From Hypsibius dujardini (Eukaryota > Tardigrada > Eutardigrada > Parachela > Hypsibiidae): DNA of 45,876 nucleotides. The translations under genes and the position numbers were made by a program. Every line of letters begins with the position of its first letter. Position 1 is the first letter of the stretch. Under the pieces are notes generated by a model. It was not told where the DNA came from and did no database searches. It worked only from the letters and a program-made list of their open reading frames with translations. Positions 1 to 11,877 of this stretch are shown piece after piece. The stretch covers positions 1-45,876 of the forward strand of contig LRSR01010848.1 of NCBI GenBank assembly GCA_001579985.1, written 5' to 3'.

Positions 1-1
1 A

Positions 2-3000
2 ATTTCCAAGGCAGGAGCAGTCGACCAATTACACGCGGATCGTCGTCAACCGAGCTCGAAATCAAATTCTGACACCGGTATGCTAGCTAGAGAGAAACAC
101 CCATGCAGTCTATCTCTTTGCCTGTACCTACTTCGGTCTGTCAATCTGTGGCTGCGACATTTTATCTGAAATCTACCGTTTTTCCTTTCCCGCTTTTCAA
201 AAATTATTGCCATTTGCGTGCGGTCACAGCGGGACTATTCAATTTTGGTTGTAGATAATTCCTTCGCAGCGCAACCATCACCGTACCCCAGGATCAAGCA
301 GAATCCGACAAGCGGTCGCTCCAGTCAAGAAACGATCGACATGCTGGACAATCTCCCACCCCTGGAAGGTGATGCGGAAGATCTCGCTCGTTACGCTGAG
401 GAGATGGATAACGCGCAGGACGAGGCCGGGGACGGAGACACGACACGCTATCAAGACGTTGATTTCCCTTCCACAACCTTTGTCGGCGCTAGTGGCGGAG
501 CAGCTTCCAAGTGTCCTGTCTCCAGCGTTGGAAGTTTCTTGTCGGTGGAAAACTGCCACATAAAACCTTTTGGGATTCCGGAAACTCAACTGACCGATGA
601 AGAGGACAACAACGTCGTCGAAGCCGTGCACGAAATGTCGGACGCTTCACTGGCTCTCTTCGATCAATTTCGTGTTGCGTATTTGGAGATTTGCACAATC
701 GCAGTGAATGAAGGTTGCCAAGTTTTAATTACTCCTGGCGACACGATTCCGGATCTCCTCGACATCTTAGCCAACCGACTCTGGCAGTCCACTAATCCTT
801 ACGTCTTACGAGATGTTCGGTATGCTTTGACTCTGATCGATGCTCTCCACCGTTCTGTGGAAGCACCGGGATTCGCCCGAGTGGACCGGCCGGAAGCTGG
901 ACGAGCTTTTGTCAAATGGGTCGTCAACATTCTGCCTGAACTGCGTCGTGTCCAGACACCTCATGCAAATGGAGCCGATCTGTCACAATCGGATTGGGAC
1001 GATATCCATGCGCAGGTGTTTGATCTGCTGACGCTGGGCAAATTGCACGAGGCCGCCGAATTTGCCATGGACCAGAATGCCACTGATCTCGGCGAACTCA
1101 TTACCTCGATTGCCAATCCGCCTGTGTCACCCGAAATGGACGCCAAGCTACACGCGGTTCTTACTGCGAACTTGAATACGGGAACGGACATTGTGACGAA
1201 GATTTTGCTGCTGTTGACGGGGATGATATGCGACCGTTTCATCAGCGCTTGTGATGGTCTTGACTGGCTGTCATGCCTCGGATTATATGCTGTGTTTGCC
1301 GTTAACTCGGACTCGGATCCAAGTGCGTTATTGGTCTCCAGAGACTGTTCTAGTTTCGATCTGTAGCGAGAAATTCCGACGCCTATGTGACTGATACCTA
1401 CTTGTCGCTCTGGCTGTTTTCCTAACTCTCTCTGCCTGCCTATCTGCCTGTCTTGTCTGTCTGCCTGTCTCTCTCTCTCCTATACGTCTATCTGTCTTGT
1501 CTGTCTGCCTGTCTTGTTTGTCTGTATGTCTCTCTCTCTTATACGTCCATCTGTCTAGATGCCTACTTTTTTTAAGCTATTTGGATACAAATTAATCTGT
1601 CTGGCTGTCTAACGATTCTGTCGTACTTGATTTGGTTGCAGCCGTCTCGGCTATCATTGACATTTACGAAGACGCCGAAGCTACCGATTCCGGCTGGATC
1701 GGACCCACCTCCTCTAACAGCAGACAAGTGCCTCTCAGCCGACCACCTGTTCTTCTGTATGACATCGCCAACCTCTTCCTCGGCCGGATCGACCTCGAAC
1801 CGCTGCTCCAGAAACTCGATCCGTACAAGGTGAAATTTTTAATTCAGCGAACGTCAAAATCGTTTTTTAATTCGGCGAAGCGAGGAAAGCAGGGGGTTCA
1901 CGTGTTCGCCAAATGGCAACGAAAAGTACTAGTTCTCAGTTGATTGATCTATTCGAGCAACCAAAACAGTCATTACATTTTCAATTAGGTCAGAAAAATG
2001 TTAAGGAAAAGGTATTTTTTTCTTTGTTCCAACATTTTAAAATTTAAATTACCTTTCGATTGGCGTCATGTAGGCTCTAACAGACAAAAAATAAGATAAA
2101 GTATGCCTTTTTTCGTGCAAGAGAAGTATTTCATCATCGAAAGGGCTTGGTTGTAGTTTTTTTTCACTCGTGTACCAACACGCGAGTGGCTCCCTCTAGC
2201 ATCTCGATCCCGGCCATTTTACTGCAGAGTTTCTCCTTGGTTTTTCCAAACAATCAACAATCATCAGAACTCTACAACGGGATTATTGCTTTGCTTTCTA
2301 CGCCATCTAATTGGCAAAATGTTCTTTAACGTTGTCAAAGCTTTAGATTATGTGGAAGATCGCAGCTTTTCATGTAGCAAGAAGCGGAAAATGTTCGCCG
2401 AATTAAAAAATATTTTAAATTTAATACCGATTTTGCTCGTTTCGCCGAATTAAAAATTTCATCTTTTACTAGTTTGATGTGAGCTTTCAATGGCTCCTCC
2501 TGGTAACGCTGAAGTCGATGGGTTATTTCGTCCGGGAATCTCTTTTCGAATCAACCACTCAAGCGCTAGCCATCTCATTGAAGAGTGGTCGGAACTGGGA
2601 ATCGGCGGTCGCAGTGCTACTCCACGGTCAGCCATCCGCGCAACGCGACGAGATGATCAAAGGGGTCGTGGTTTCCGGAATTTCCAACCTGGAGATGGGT
2701 TGCAGTACAGCTGCGGTGGAGGATTTCGTTGTGCGGAAGTTGTCTCTTCCACGAGAATGGGTATTGGAAGGAAAGGCTGCTCGCGCCCTCCGCCACTACA
2801 GTCATTGGGAAGCGGCCAAGCTCCTCATTGAGCTGAAGCAATTCCACAAAGCCGGGAAGCTGGTGCTGGAGAAACTTCTGCCCGACCTTGAGCAGTCTGG
2901 CAGTTCAGACGCCTATCGCGACTTGTTCGTCTTGGGCGATGCTCTAGCGGGAGCGTCGGAGTTGCCGGAGATGGACTTTTATCGGCCGTTTCTTCCGTTG

Positions 3001-3255
3001 CTGATGATGCTGAAAACTTACGGCCGACTCCAAGAAGGTGACAACATGGCGGAGGTGTTGCTAGAGCAGCTGGAGAAAGATCTGACTGCGGTTAAGACGA
3101 CGGTGATGACTGAGATGACCGTCACTCCCGTAATGCGGAACCTTACGGAGATGGTGGATAATTTTCTGAAGGACCGCCGGACTCGTCTCGCTCATGCTAA
3201 TCAGGCGCCCGGGCGATCTTTCTTGGGGCAAGTTTTTAAGCTGTTTGGAAAATGA
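2..3255 (+). CDS. NUP98: Nuclear pore protein Nup98-Nup96, C-terminal (Nup96) part; 5' end outside the window
   Basis: Nup96 is a scaffold subunit of the nuclear-pore Y complex, made by autocleavage of the Nup98-96 precursor. Proposed exons are 2-77 (weak), 255-1322, 1642-1829 and 2473-3255 (stop). Phases agree: phase 1 at the first two junctions and phase 0 at the third. The all-helical Nup96 domain is recognised by the stretch around DGLDWLSCLGLYAVF (end of the second exon), by the DIYEDA segment, and by the last exon with a LSLPREWVLEGKAARAL segment followed by HWEAAKLLIELKQFHKAGKL. The last two match the Nup96 pattern of an 'IP.KWI.EAKA' helix followed by 'W..AH'. The Nup98 FG repeats and autoproteolytic domain must lie to the left. 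Intron 1323-1641 is filled by CTGT/CTGC repeats. Family assignment is from memory of conserved patterns, not from a search. The exact start of exon 255 is uncertain; an alternative acceptor lies at 267. Confidence 0.8.
1430..1560. repeat. CTGT/CTGC-rich simple repeat in a Nup96 intron
   Basis: Imperfect TCTGTCTGCCTGTC units fill the middle of intron 1323-1641. The same motif family, or its complement CAGACA, recurs in introns of IARS1 and WDR47. Confidence 0.8.
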
Positions 3256-4091
3256 AGAGTGCTTTGTGATCTTTTTGCTATCATTGTGTTTTAGCTCTTT
3301 CAGTTCCAGGACATAATTTGTTGCTTTTGCCCTTTTCTGGCTGTCTAAAATTTGGATTCCACTAGAGTACTGGTGCATACAAAGGTGGCAGAAACCTTGC
3401 GCTAACCGAGTTAAGCTATTACATTCGTTCGTCGCTGGCTGTTGTACACACCTCCGAGTTAAAGTGCTTGATTCGGTCGGCGCAAGGTTTTTGCCACGTG
3501 TGTACGACTATTTGCACCACACCGTATGACTTACCCTTTCCACACTTTGTTAATGCACACTTTACTACACCACTAGAGTAAGGAATTGAAAATAAGTTTC
3601 GAGAGGTTGACCAAATTTACGGGAAGAAAAACACCGATCATATTCAGTGGCAGAAATCAAAACGACTTGATGTGGTTACTTGTCCGTAAGCGCAGTACAA
3701 ATTCGAGATTATTGGCGCGGCCAAGGCGGCAAGTGATCGCTGGCCGGATCATTCTTACACAAGCGTGATGTCCTTGTGTAGAGTTATCCTAGTTGCGCAT
3801 CATCCGTCTCTCACTTTCCTCCCACTTACGGTTTTGGCCCTCTGTAGCGGAATGTATAGAATGGAAGCACTAAGAAAGCCATTTTTCTGGATTTACTTAT
3901 AAACCTCCTTGTAAAGACGCAAAAACAGCGGCCCAACCGAAAAATTGCTACAAAAGACAAAGATACAGCTGCCGGAACGCACGACTTCCACATCGTAAAG
4001 CCTTATCGACCGGATGGACACTATTAGTGAAATAAATATTTCAGGGAGACTCGTCGCGACGGGAGCCTCACACACACCGACGATTGTTTCT
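3256..4091. other. Intergenic DNA between Nup96 and IARS1 copy A (convergent genes)
   Basis: No coding segment is convincing here. The stretch holds one MITE of family 1 (3380-3502) and the left end of the duplicated block, which begins near 3748. Short open frames at 3586-3768 and 3893-4099 have no recognisable content. Confidence 0.6.
3380..3502. mobile_element. MITE family 1 (Tc1/mariner-like), copy 1
   Basis: A 123 bp palindromic element. Its ends match the inverted repeat CACACGTGGCAAAAACCTTG (with changes at the left end), continuing through GCGCTAACCGAATTAAGC. It is flanked by TA on both sides (3378-3379 and 3503-3504). There is no coding capacity. Related copies lie at 6065-6174, 9625-9743, 11003-11050 (partial), 30910-31027 and 31874-31994. 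Confidence 0.85.
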
Positions 4092-4096
4092 TTATT
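4091..4096 (-). promoter_or_regulatory. Polyadenylation signal AATAAA overlapping the IARS1 copy A stop codon
   Basis: On the minus strand the last codons read GGT GAA TAA followed by AG, so AATAAA contains the stop TAA (4094-4092). This predicts an extremely short 3' UTR. The same arrangement is in copy B (29784-29789). Confidence 0.6.
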
Positions 4097-7000
4097 CACC
4101 CAACAGAAGGGATTTCAATCGATTGTCCACGTAGGTCGGCCCGGCAACGATGCTCAGATGGAGATTGGCTTCCTTCAGGCTCTGCACCTCTCCCACCAGA
4201 ACGTCCGCACCGGCCGGCAGTGGGTACGCAGCAAAGGGCTTCTTAATGGCATTCCCCACGTAGTCGATAAACTTCTGCACCACCACGCTCAGTTCCGAGT
4301 CGGCCGGAGTGACCTCAAAGAACACCTTGATGTCATCGGTTGGGACGAGGCCAGCCTTCTTCCGCAGCCGCTGAACACGGTTGCACACCTCCCTGGCAGT
4401 GCCTTCGTCCAGGAGAGCCTGATTCTGGGATACGTTTAGCAGCACCAACACCTACAAGATACAAACAGAATCGTATTAAGATATAACGGCGCATCTTAGC
4501 GTGCGCTACAGGGTGCAGACACTGGCAGCGACCAACGTACGTCATTATCCGACGCAGCCTCGTATTCGCCGGCATTGTCGCCGGATGCGGGGCTGGCGAA
4601 AGTGTAGATCAACTTCAAATCAGTGCCTTCGAGGCGCGTGCCGTTCAGGTCAAGGAAGCCTTCTTCCTGGTACTTCCGCAGCGCATCGTCAGACAAATTC
4701 TGAAAGAATATTGCTAATGCTCAATTAGGCTTAATAACAGGAAAACTAACAGAAAAAAATGTTGAAATGCAGCTAGACACAAAAAGAAGGTAAATCATAA
4801 TATAATCATACAACTTGCTGGGCAAATGCCAGGCAACAAGTAGACAAGCAGCAGGCAGGCAGGCAGAAAGTAAAACAGACAGACAAACAAACAGGTAGAC
4901 AAACAGACAGACAAACAAACAGACAAACAAACAGGCAGACAAACAGACAGACAAACAAACAGTTAGACATATATTGAATTACCTTGATAGCCTCACAGAT
5001 GCTCTTGTACGTTCCCTTGAGCCTCACACCCAGGGTCTTGTGGTCCGGCTCAGCCCGCACACGCACACCGTACTTCTCTTTATCCGTCGTCGTCATCATA
5101 GTCTGCACGTTCAGTTCTTCCTGCACGTAGAATTCTAGCGAGCGGATGTCCTCCAGGAATGACTCATCCCGGTGGATGATGACAACTTCAGCCAACGGAG
5201 ACTATAAATAAACTTCCATCAACACAGCACAAAAGCGATTCCACATCAAAAGTCAAGACCAGCTGTGTGTGCAGTAACACATTAAGATTTCTGATATCGA
5301 ACCTTGATGGGCAGAGTCCGGCGCTCCCGAGCCTGTCGACCAAGCTCCACCACTGTCTGCATTCTCGCCACCGCCCGTTCAATGTTGACGTCAACCAGAT
5401 CGAACCTAGAACAAGCAAACCGTTACTTCAAATGTGTTTAAACGATTCTGCCTTCTTTTAGTGGCATACCGGGGATCCGGGAACATCAGGTAATGAACAC
5501 TTTGATCAGCTCTCGGTTCCATCGAATCAGACTTGTTGATATCCTTCAAGTTCTGATACAGCAGCTCCGCCAAGAAGGGCGTGAAAGGTGCCTTCACAAA
5601 AGCAAATTAACACTTGTAATCTAGACGCGTTAGATACTGCTAATAGCACTTTTACTGCTGATCGCTTGGAATATCGAAACAATTCAAAAGAATAGACCTA
5701 CCATCATGCGGACCATCGAGAAAAGGACCGTGAAGAGTGTTTCCAGAGCCTTTCGGCAGTCTTCAATTCCTCCACTGCCTCGCAGGCGTTTCCGATTGGA
5801 TCGCACGTACCAGTTCGTGAGGAGATCAACGAACTTGATCAAGCGGGGAACGACGGTGTAGAGTCGATAAGCTGTAATGGAAAACGGCAGATAAACTATT
5901 TGGCCATACAGTCAAAGTCCTGAGATTCGAACGGTCACGTGAGTTTATTTCTATCGAGCTGTTTGCTCGAAGCCGGCCGTTGCTAGCTTGGATTTTGAGA
6001 CAGTAAAGTAGAAACGACACTGTGACGTCGTTCAAATCTCAGGAATACACTGTACGAATATATACACACCTTGCACTCACCGAATTAAGCACCTTAACTC
6101 GACGTCTGTGTACAACAGCCACGCAACGAGGGTAATGGCTTAACTCGGTTAGCGCAAGGTATTTGCCACATTTGTACAACAGCCAAGTTGACTACAAAGT
6201 ATTACCTTGCATTTCGTCCTTCACAAACTGCAGCAAGGATTGTGTGAAGGACAAGATCCACCGGTCCATGATGTTGTCCGTGGGCAGCTGTGTCTTTTCG
6301 CTGAAGATGAATTGTGTACTGTTCTCCTACACAAAAGCACCAACTGATAAGTAAAGCAATTTCCAGAGACATAATTTGCCAGTTAGTACGAGCGACACAC
6401 CTTCTCAAAAAGCTCCTTCTGCTGCGCAAAAAACCGGTATGCATTGTACCACGGCAGGAAGACATCCTTCAAAACGTCCCGCACACCGGCTTCCTTGAAG
6501 CGCAGATTCTCCGCTCGAACCACCGGTGAATTTATGAGGTACAACCTGTAACCGCAAGAAATTTTAGCCGTCGGACAGACGGACAGAACGTAAGACAGAC
6601 AGACAAACAGACACACAGACAGACACACACACACACAGACAGACAGACACACACACACACAGACACACAGACAGACAGACAGTTAGACAGACATCGAATT
6701 ACCTTAATAGCCTCACAGATACTCTTATACAATGCACGGACAATACAATGCACAACAGCACAATTCATCCGTTACCTACCGCAGGGCATCGGCGCCGTAC
6801 TTGTCCACGACTTCCATTGGGTCCGGGTAGTTCTTCTTACTCTTGCTCATCTTTTGACCATCACTGCAAAGGAAGCCGAACATGAGTAGAGCTCTAACTC
6901 ACCCATCAAAATCTTGTAGAACTACTTACTCCGCCAAGACGAGACCGTTGACGATGACGTTCTTCGACGGCGGCTTGTTGAAGAGCGCCGTCGACAGCAC

Positions 7001-10000
7001 CAACAGCGTGTAGAACCATCCTCTCGTCTGGTCAATGCCTTCGGCAATGAAGTCCGCCGGGAACTTATCCTCAAACTCCTTCTGATTCTCAAAGGGATAA
7101 TGCGACTGCAAAAGGGGAAACCGTTCGATCGAATTCAGACAATGCGTATCCGTATGTCAGGTCACCTTCCAAACGCTTTGATTTTAGTGGTCAATGTTCT
7201 ATGAGAGATGCTGTCTTGGTACTTAAATTAGATAAACAATAAAATATTATTTTAAATATCAATTTCTATTTTTTGCTATATCAAATAAATAAATGCACCT
7301 TTCGATTTAAAATCAAAATCCTCTTCGCAATCAGTTAAAATATCTATATTAAATATATTATATCTATATTATCTTTTAAATATATTTTGCCAAGCCAAAT
7401 TCAACTACAATATACGGTGAAGCAAATCAGATTCTCACCGAAGCGTACGGCATGCTGCCGCTTTCAAACCAGCAGTCAAAAACTTCCGGAATACGCTTCA
7501 GCATGCCCTTCCCTTTCTGCGAGGGTATCTCCAGCTTGTCCACCGTCTCCCGATGCAGATCGGTGACCCGGGTGCCGGTCAGCGTCGCCAGCTCTTCAAT
7601 CGATCCCACACACACCATCTCCTCCCCGTCGTCGCTGATCCACAGAGGGATGGGAGTTCCCCAGTAGCGACTGCGGGAGATGGGCCAGTCGCGTGCCTCC
7701 TTCAGCCAGTTGCCGAAGCGCTTCTCCTTTACAAAGTCCGGAACCCACCGGGTCTGCTGGTTGTTCTCCAGCAGTCGGTCAATCATCGGCTCCACCCGGA
7801 CGAACCAGCTCGGCACGGCCTTGTAGATCAGCGGCGTCTCCGACCGGTAGCAGAACGGATAGCTGTGCTTGGTCTGGCTGGCGTGGACGAGGCGTCCGTG
7901 CTCCTTCAGGTACTTGTTAATGGCTTTATCGGCATCCTTGACGTACTGTCCCTTGAAATCGGATACCTCGTCGGTGAAGCATCCGGTGGCATCGACCGGA
8001 CACACCAGCGGAGAGTCACGCTGCATGATGCCATGGGCCAGGCAAACACGGAAATCGTCCTGGAAAAACAGGTGAATTTAAACAAAAACGGGCCAAGCAA
8101 AAGATTTCAGGGACCGAAAATCACCTCTCCGAAGTATGGGGCTTGATGGACAACCCCGGTGCCGCTCTCCTCCGTGACGTACTTGTCCACGCACACACGG
8201 AAGGGCTTGAGGTCGGCTCGCTTGGTAAAGTACTCAAACAGCGGTGTGTACTGCTTGTTCTTCAGTTCCGCTCCCAGGAACGTGGAGATGATCTCAAAAT
8301 CGGCAGGCTTCTTGAACAGCGCCTCAGTCCGAGCTTCCATCATGATGTAGACTTTCTTAGTAGCCACATCTGAGGAGAAAGAGCCAAATTGCCGTTACGA
8401 GAGATTCTAAATTGCCAGTTGCCAGTTACGCACCTCGGACTTTCACGTATTTCTTTTCGGGATTCACACACAGCGCCAAATTGCTGGGCAAGGTCCACGG
8501 GGTGGTTGTCCATGCAATCAGCGACACATCCGGATCCTCCACCAACGGAAAGCTGATGATGACTGCAACGAGGGGCGAAATGACGTTTCAAATGAATAAA
8601 GTATTTTCAATTCTCAGAAGCAACCTACATGTGCCATCAATCAATCAATCAATCGCACGAACACAATCACAGCGAGCTAATCCAAAGCCCTTGGTATGGG
8701 ACAATACGATCTGTACTCCTTGAATCGAGACTCACCGGCAGGATCATTGACCTCCTTGTAATTCAGCCCTGCCTCAAAGTTAGACAGAGTCGTGTGAAGT
8801 CCGGTGGAGAAGTGCATCACTTTGAACCCCTTGTAGACTAAGCCTTTCTTGAAAAGCTCCTGGAAGACCCACCACACCGACTCCATGAAGGAAGGATACA
8901 GTGTCTTGTAGTCATTCTTGAAGTCGATCCACCGCCCCATGCGCGAGATGATGGTCTGTAAGATAACCGCCCATACATTACCATGAACCGTAAACTAGCA
9001 AATCGCTGCTCTTATCGCATAATCCGCTACCACAAAATTGTCATCATCAATCCTTGTGATTCTGCTTCCCTTGATTGCTTGATTGCATCGCTCAATCGAT
9101 CAATCAGAATTTCATTTGAAAGATTAATTGATCGACTTAAGTTAACACATCAGATAAAGGCACTTCCGTATTGCTTGTAGCCAAACAGGAACTGGGGCAG
9201 GAAACGTAATAATGAATGCTATCTGTACCTCCCAATCGGCAGCGTAACGCATCACGATCTTGCGGCATTCGTTGTTGTAGTTTTCTATGCCGAGCTTGGC
9301 CACGTCGCCGGGACCCTTGATGCCGAGTGCCTTGTCAATCTCATACTCCACCGGCAGGCCGTGGCAGTCCCATCCGAAGCGTCGCTCCACATGGAAGCCG
9401 GATTGGTGGGCGAACCGCGTGACAATGTCCTTGATGGTGCCGGCAAGGATGTGTCCGTAGTGAGGCAAACCGGTCGCGAAGGGAGGCCCATCGTAGAAGG
9501 TATATCTGAGCAGATGGAAATGGCTTCATCTACTTTAAAATACCCCAAATTCCGGTGGTTTATCATATTCGAATTTTTTGTTTAAATTTTAATTCGAAAA
9601 ATTGATTCATATATTGAGCACATACACACGTGGCAAAAACCTTGCGCTAACTGAATTAAGCCATTAAACTCGTTGCACGGCTGTCGTACAGTTGTCGCGT
9701 TAAAGTGCTTAATTCGGTCAGCGCAAGGTTTTTGCCACGTGTGTAGTACACAAGTGCACTGATGTTTTCATTAAGATCACAAAGAATTAAAATACCCAAA
9801 ATTAGACGTTTTATTTTAAATTAAAATAGCTTCATATCGTTTAAATTTAAATTTAAATCTGATTGCAATTCATGATTACAGTTTACACATTAAAAAATAA
9901 AAGAAAAAGAAAAGACAAATACATTCTAGATTCAAGATTTTGGATTAACATTTATTTATGATTTTAACAACACCAGAAAAACAGCAGACGACTGCATAAA

Positions 10001-10176
10001 AACTTTGCACTTGAAGCTTGCAGAGTGACCAAGGGGGAAAAAAGGTTCTACACTCACCGAGGCTTGCCTTCCGACTGTTTGAGGGAAGTCTTGAAAGCGT
10101 CCAATTCGGCCCAAAGTTTCAAGATGTTCTCCTCCTCCTTCGGGAAGTTGATGTTCTCGGGCACGGGCTTCGCCAT
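4092..10176 (-). CDS. IARS1: Isoleucyl-tRNA synthetase, cytoplasmic, copy A (16 exons)
   Basis: Class Ia synthetase that charges tRNA-Ile with isoleucine in the cytosol. Exons, 5' to 3': 10176-10058, 9505-9229, 8955-8736, 8562-8434, 8369-8125, 8059-7439, 7105-6930, 6863-6780, 6545-6401, 6326-6206, 5871-5702, 5591-5470, 5405-5303, 5201-4983, 4699-4541, 4451-4092. All phases fit and sum to 3270 nt (1089 aa). Landmarks: N-terminal [11 protein letters not shown], the HIGH motif as HYGH in exon 2, a CP1 editing-domain [11 protein letters not shown] motif in exon 4, [12 protein letters not shown] in exon 5, [10 protein letters not shown] in exon 6, GWFYTL in exon 7 and KMSKS in exon 8. The protein ends where human IARS1 would continue into its C-terminal UNE-I repeats, so these appear absent (human about 1262 aa). 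No disabling change was seen. Confidence 0.95.
4845..4972. repeat. CAGACAAA/CAGGCAGG simple repeat in IARS1-A intron 14
   Basis: Array of CAGACAAACAAA and CAGG units between exon 14 (ending 4983) and exon 15 (starting 4699). Copy B has the same array, shorter, at 30540-30636. Open frames across it that are rich in Cys, Val, Phe and Leu are artefacts of the repeat. Confidence 0.85.
6065..6174. mobile_element. MITE family 1, copy 2, in IARS1-A intron 10
   Basis: Degraded copy with part of the left inverted repeat missing. It ends TTTG before TA at 6175-6176. The orthologous insertion is present in copy B (31874-31994), so it predates the duplication. Confidence 0.8.
6575..6692. repeat. CAGACA/CACACA repeat in IARS1-A intron 8
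   Basis: Array of CAGACAGACA and CACACA units between exons 8 and 9. In copy B the array is nearly absent (about 32388-32402), so the two copies differ by about 100 bp here. Confidence 0.8.
9625..9743. mobile_element. MITE family 1, copy 3, in IARS1-A intron 1 (absent from copy B)
   Basis: Clean 119 bp copy bounded by CACACGTGG and CCACGTGTG, with TA at 9623-9624 and 9744-9745. The matching place in copy B (about 35577-35600) reads straight through with a single TA. This copy is therefore an insertion made after the duplication, or lost cleanly from B. Confidence 0.9.
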
Positions 10177-10487
10177 TGCCGTGAACTGCGTGGAGCACAG
10201 TGAGATGAAGTGAAAATTATGTGCCGGTCTCCGGAAACCTGATTTCACACGAGAAACTGAATAATAATACAAAAATAAGATCCGCTCTAGCGAAAGAGAA
10301 CTTTTGAGTTCAATGACGCCAGCAGAAATAGCAAGAGAGTCTAAACATACCTCTTTCGGTTGGGAATTTTGAGATTCCTGAGCTTGAAAATGGCTGAAAT
10401 AACTTTAAACGCAGAGTTATTGTCGGATGGAAAATCTCTCCGACACGTGCATATCGCTGTGGCAGATTGCGTCAGCAGCCTACAACA

Positions 10488-10595
10488 CAACTGGTGATTC
10501 ACCGTTCCATCGCCCTAATCAAGCGATCAATAGAGGAGTATGTGCAACTGGTGATTCACCGTTTCATCGCCATAATCAAGCGATTGATCAAAGGC
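10488..10595. repeat. Two-copy tandem repeat, period 57 bp
   Basis: CAACTGGTGATTCACCGTTC starts at 10488 and recurs with small changes at 10545. Each unit includes an AATCAAGCGAT segment. It is not in the matching place of copy B. Confidence 0.75.
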
Positions 10596-11002
10596 CCTGT
10601 GCTGGTGTTGATGCTGTCATCAGTGACGTCACTACCCAAAGAGCAAGAACGGCCAACGAAAGGCACAACACAGCAAATACTAGACTGGAAATGCCGTAAC
10701 TTCACCTCCACGCTGAATTCTTAATTCGGATAGGCAAAAATTCAAAAGACATTTTTACGTTCTACCGCACGAGTCCTGCATTGGTCACTGGAATGATTCT
10801 GGAGCCTCAATCGCTGCCTGACCGCGTGAGACAAGCGCTCGATGATCCTCGACTCGAGTTCATGGGAGATATACCACTCCTACCTCACTGTAATTAGCTA
10901 TTTAGCAATCATCTTATACTCATACTTCCTACGATTTCTTTTCATTACTGATGGTCCTACGTACTGCGTATTTGCAGCAATTGTTATACTATCTACCTAC
11001 TA

Positions 11003-11050
11003 CACAAGTGGCAAAAAATTTGCGCTAACCGAGTTAAACTATTACACTCG
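11003..11050. mobile_element. MITE family 1, partial copy (left half only)
   Basis: Begins after TA with CACAAGTGGCAAAAAATTTG and keeps the GCGCTAACCGAGTTAAA segment, but has no right inverted repeat. It lies at the right edge of the duplicated block. Confidence 0.6.
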
Positions 11051-11260
11051 TTTGCCTTTCTGCCGTTTTACGATACGTCTGTTGTGCCTTCTTTTCAACC
11101 TCTTCGTCTAAGCAATTTTCTAACGTCTGCTATTGCGCTGTCCGTCTAGCCATTTAAATCAGTAAATTAAGGCATTAGCACCGGTATCAATTCTCGTGTC
11201 TCTTAATGACCTTGAGCGACAGTTCAAATGCTGCTGCCTATGTATGTATAACACACTATA

Positions 11261-11406
11261 CTGTAAAGTCCCGACCCATCCGTGGTGCCTACGTCATCAC
11301 ACAGTAAAAAGCGACCGTTTTGATTGATTGCGTAAGCAGTTCACACCACCGGGTCTGATTTACTGTGGGGTCCAAAAAGTACCACGGATGGGTCGGGACT
11401 TTACAG
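11261..11406. mobile_element. MITE family 5 (TA target duplication)
   Basis: A 146 bp element with near-perfect terminal inverted repeats of at least 26 bp, starting CTGTAAAGTCCCGACCCATC and continuing CGTGGT. TA flanks both ends (11259-11260 and 11407-11408). It is non-coding, and the termini suggest mobilisation by a Tc1/mariner-type transposase. Confidence 0.88.
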
Positions 11407-11469
11407 TACATGTGCGTGAATCACACACAACCACCACTTTTTTACCCCCATCTCCATTTCCCCGTGCAG

Positions 11470-11602
11470 ATCACTCAACCTGGCGAACAACGAACTGCGC
11501 AACTTTCCCTGGCGGTGTGCAAGATCAAAACGCTGGTGGAACTCAACATGGCCAGCAATAAGCTGGAGGAGCTGCCCAGCCTCATGTCCGACGTGAGCAA
11601 GT
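11470..11602 (+). pseudogene. Leucine-rich-repeat exon with a frameshift
   Basis: After a good acceptor (CCCCGTGCAG) the frame reads SLNLANNELRNF. One base further on the frame changes to LAVCKIKTLVELNMASNKLE, ending LPSLMSDVS before a GTACGT donor. These are two intracellular-type LRR units (LxxLxLxxNxLxxLP). The one-base shift between them marks decay or a sequencing error. No neighbouring exon of the same gene was identified. It may be a relic copied into the island. Confidence 0.55.
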
Positions 11603-11654
11603 ACGTCGTTCTGTTAGTGACTTGCGAATTTAATCTTTAACCAGCACCATTCAT

Positions 11655-11840
11655 AAACTCCTACGTAGAGATGATGTATGTATAAGTTGTGTCTGTATGG
11701 TGTCTGTATGATGTTTGCATGATGTATGTATAAGTTGTGTCTGTATGATGTAAACATTGTCTGTATGGTGTCTGTATGATGTTTGCCTGATGTTTGTATG
11801 ATTTCTGTCTGCCTGTCTGCCTGCATAAGTAAAGTACGTT
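11655..11840. repeat. Degenerate TGTCTGTATGATGTTTG tandem repeat
   Basis: Repeated TGTCTGTATGRTG and GATGTTTGTATGA units, ending in CTGCCTGTCTGCCTG. Peptides from it, such as repeated HTDTT on the minus strand, are artefacts. Confidence 0.8.
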
Positions 11841-11877
11841 TGTGTGTTGTCTGTTTGTCACCGTCCATGTGCTTTAG

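Larger units (their letters stand above)
3748..10990. repeat. Duplicated block, copy A (contains IARS1 copy A)
   Basis: Direct repeat of the block at about 29358-38195. Homology starts at the shared segment ATTCTTACACAAGCGTGATG and runs through all of IARS1 and its upstream DNA to about 10482. It resumes at about 10795 with GATTCTGGAGCCTCAATCGC and fades near 10990, next to a partial MITE. The 10482-10795 part is replaced in copy B by a 1.4 kb nest of transposons. Confidence 0.9.
10177..11260. other. Upstream DNA of IARS1 copy A; no gene seen
   Basis: Probable 5' UTR/promoter side of IARS1-A. It contains a short tandem repeat (10488-10595), the right end of the duplicated block (near 10990) and a partial family 1 MITE. 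No TATA box or other promoter element could be assigned with confidence. Confidence 0.5.

Noticed and set aside
4721-4954. Minus-strand open frames full of Cys, Val, Phe and Leu (also at 6383-6768, 30407-30610 and the plus-strand frame at 38706-38921)
   Set aside because: They are translations of CAGACA/CTGT simple repeats in introns.
7553-8146. Long plus-strand open frames opposite IARS1 exon 6 (also 33240-33761)
   Set aside because: Antisense shadows of a conserved coding exon with GC-rich codons, with no protein-like motifs.
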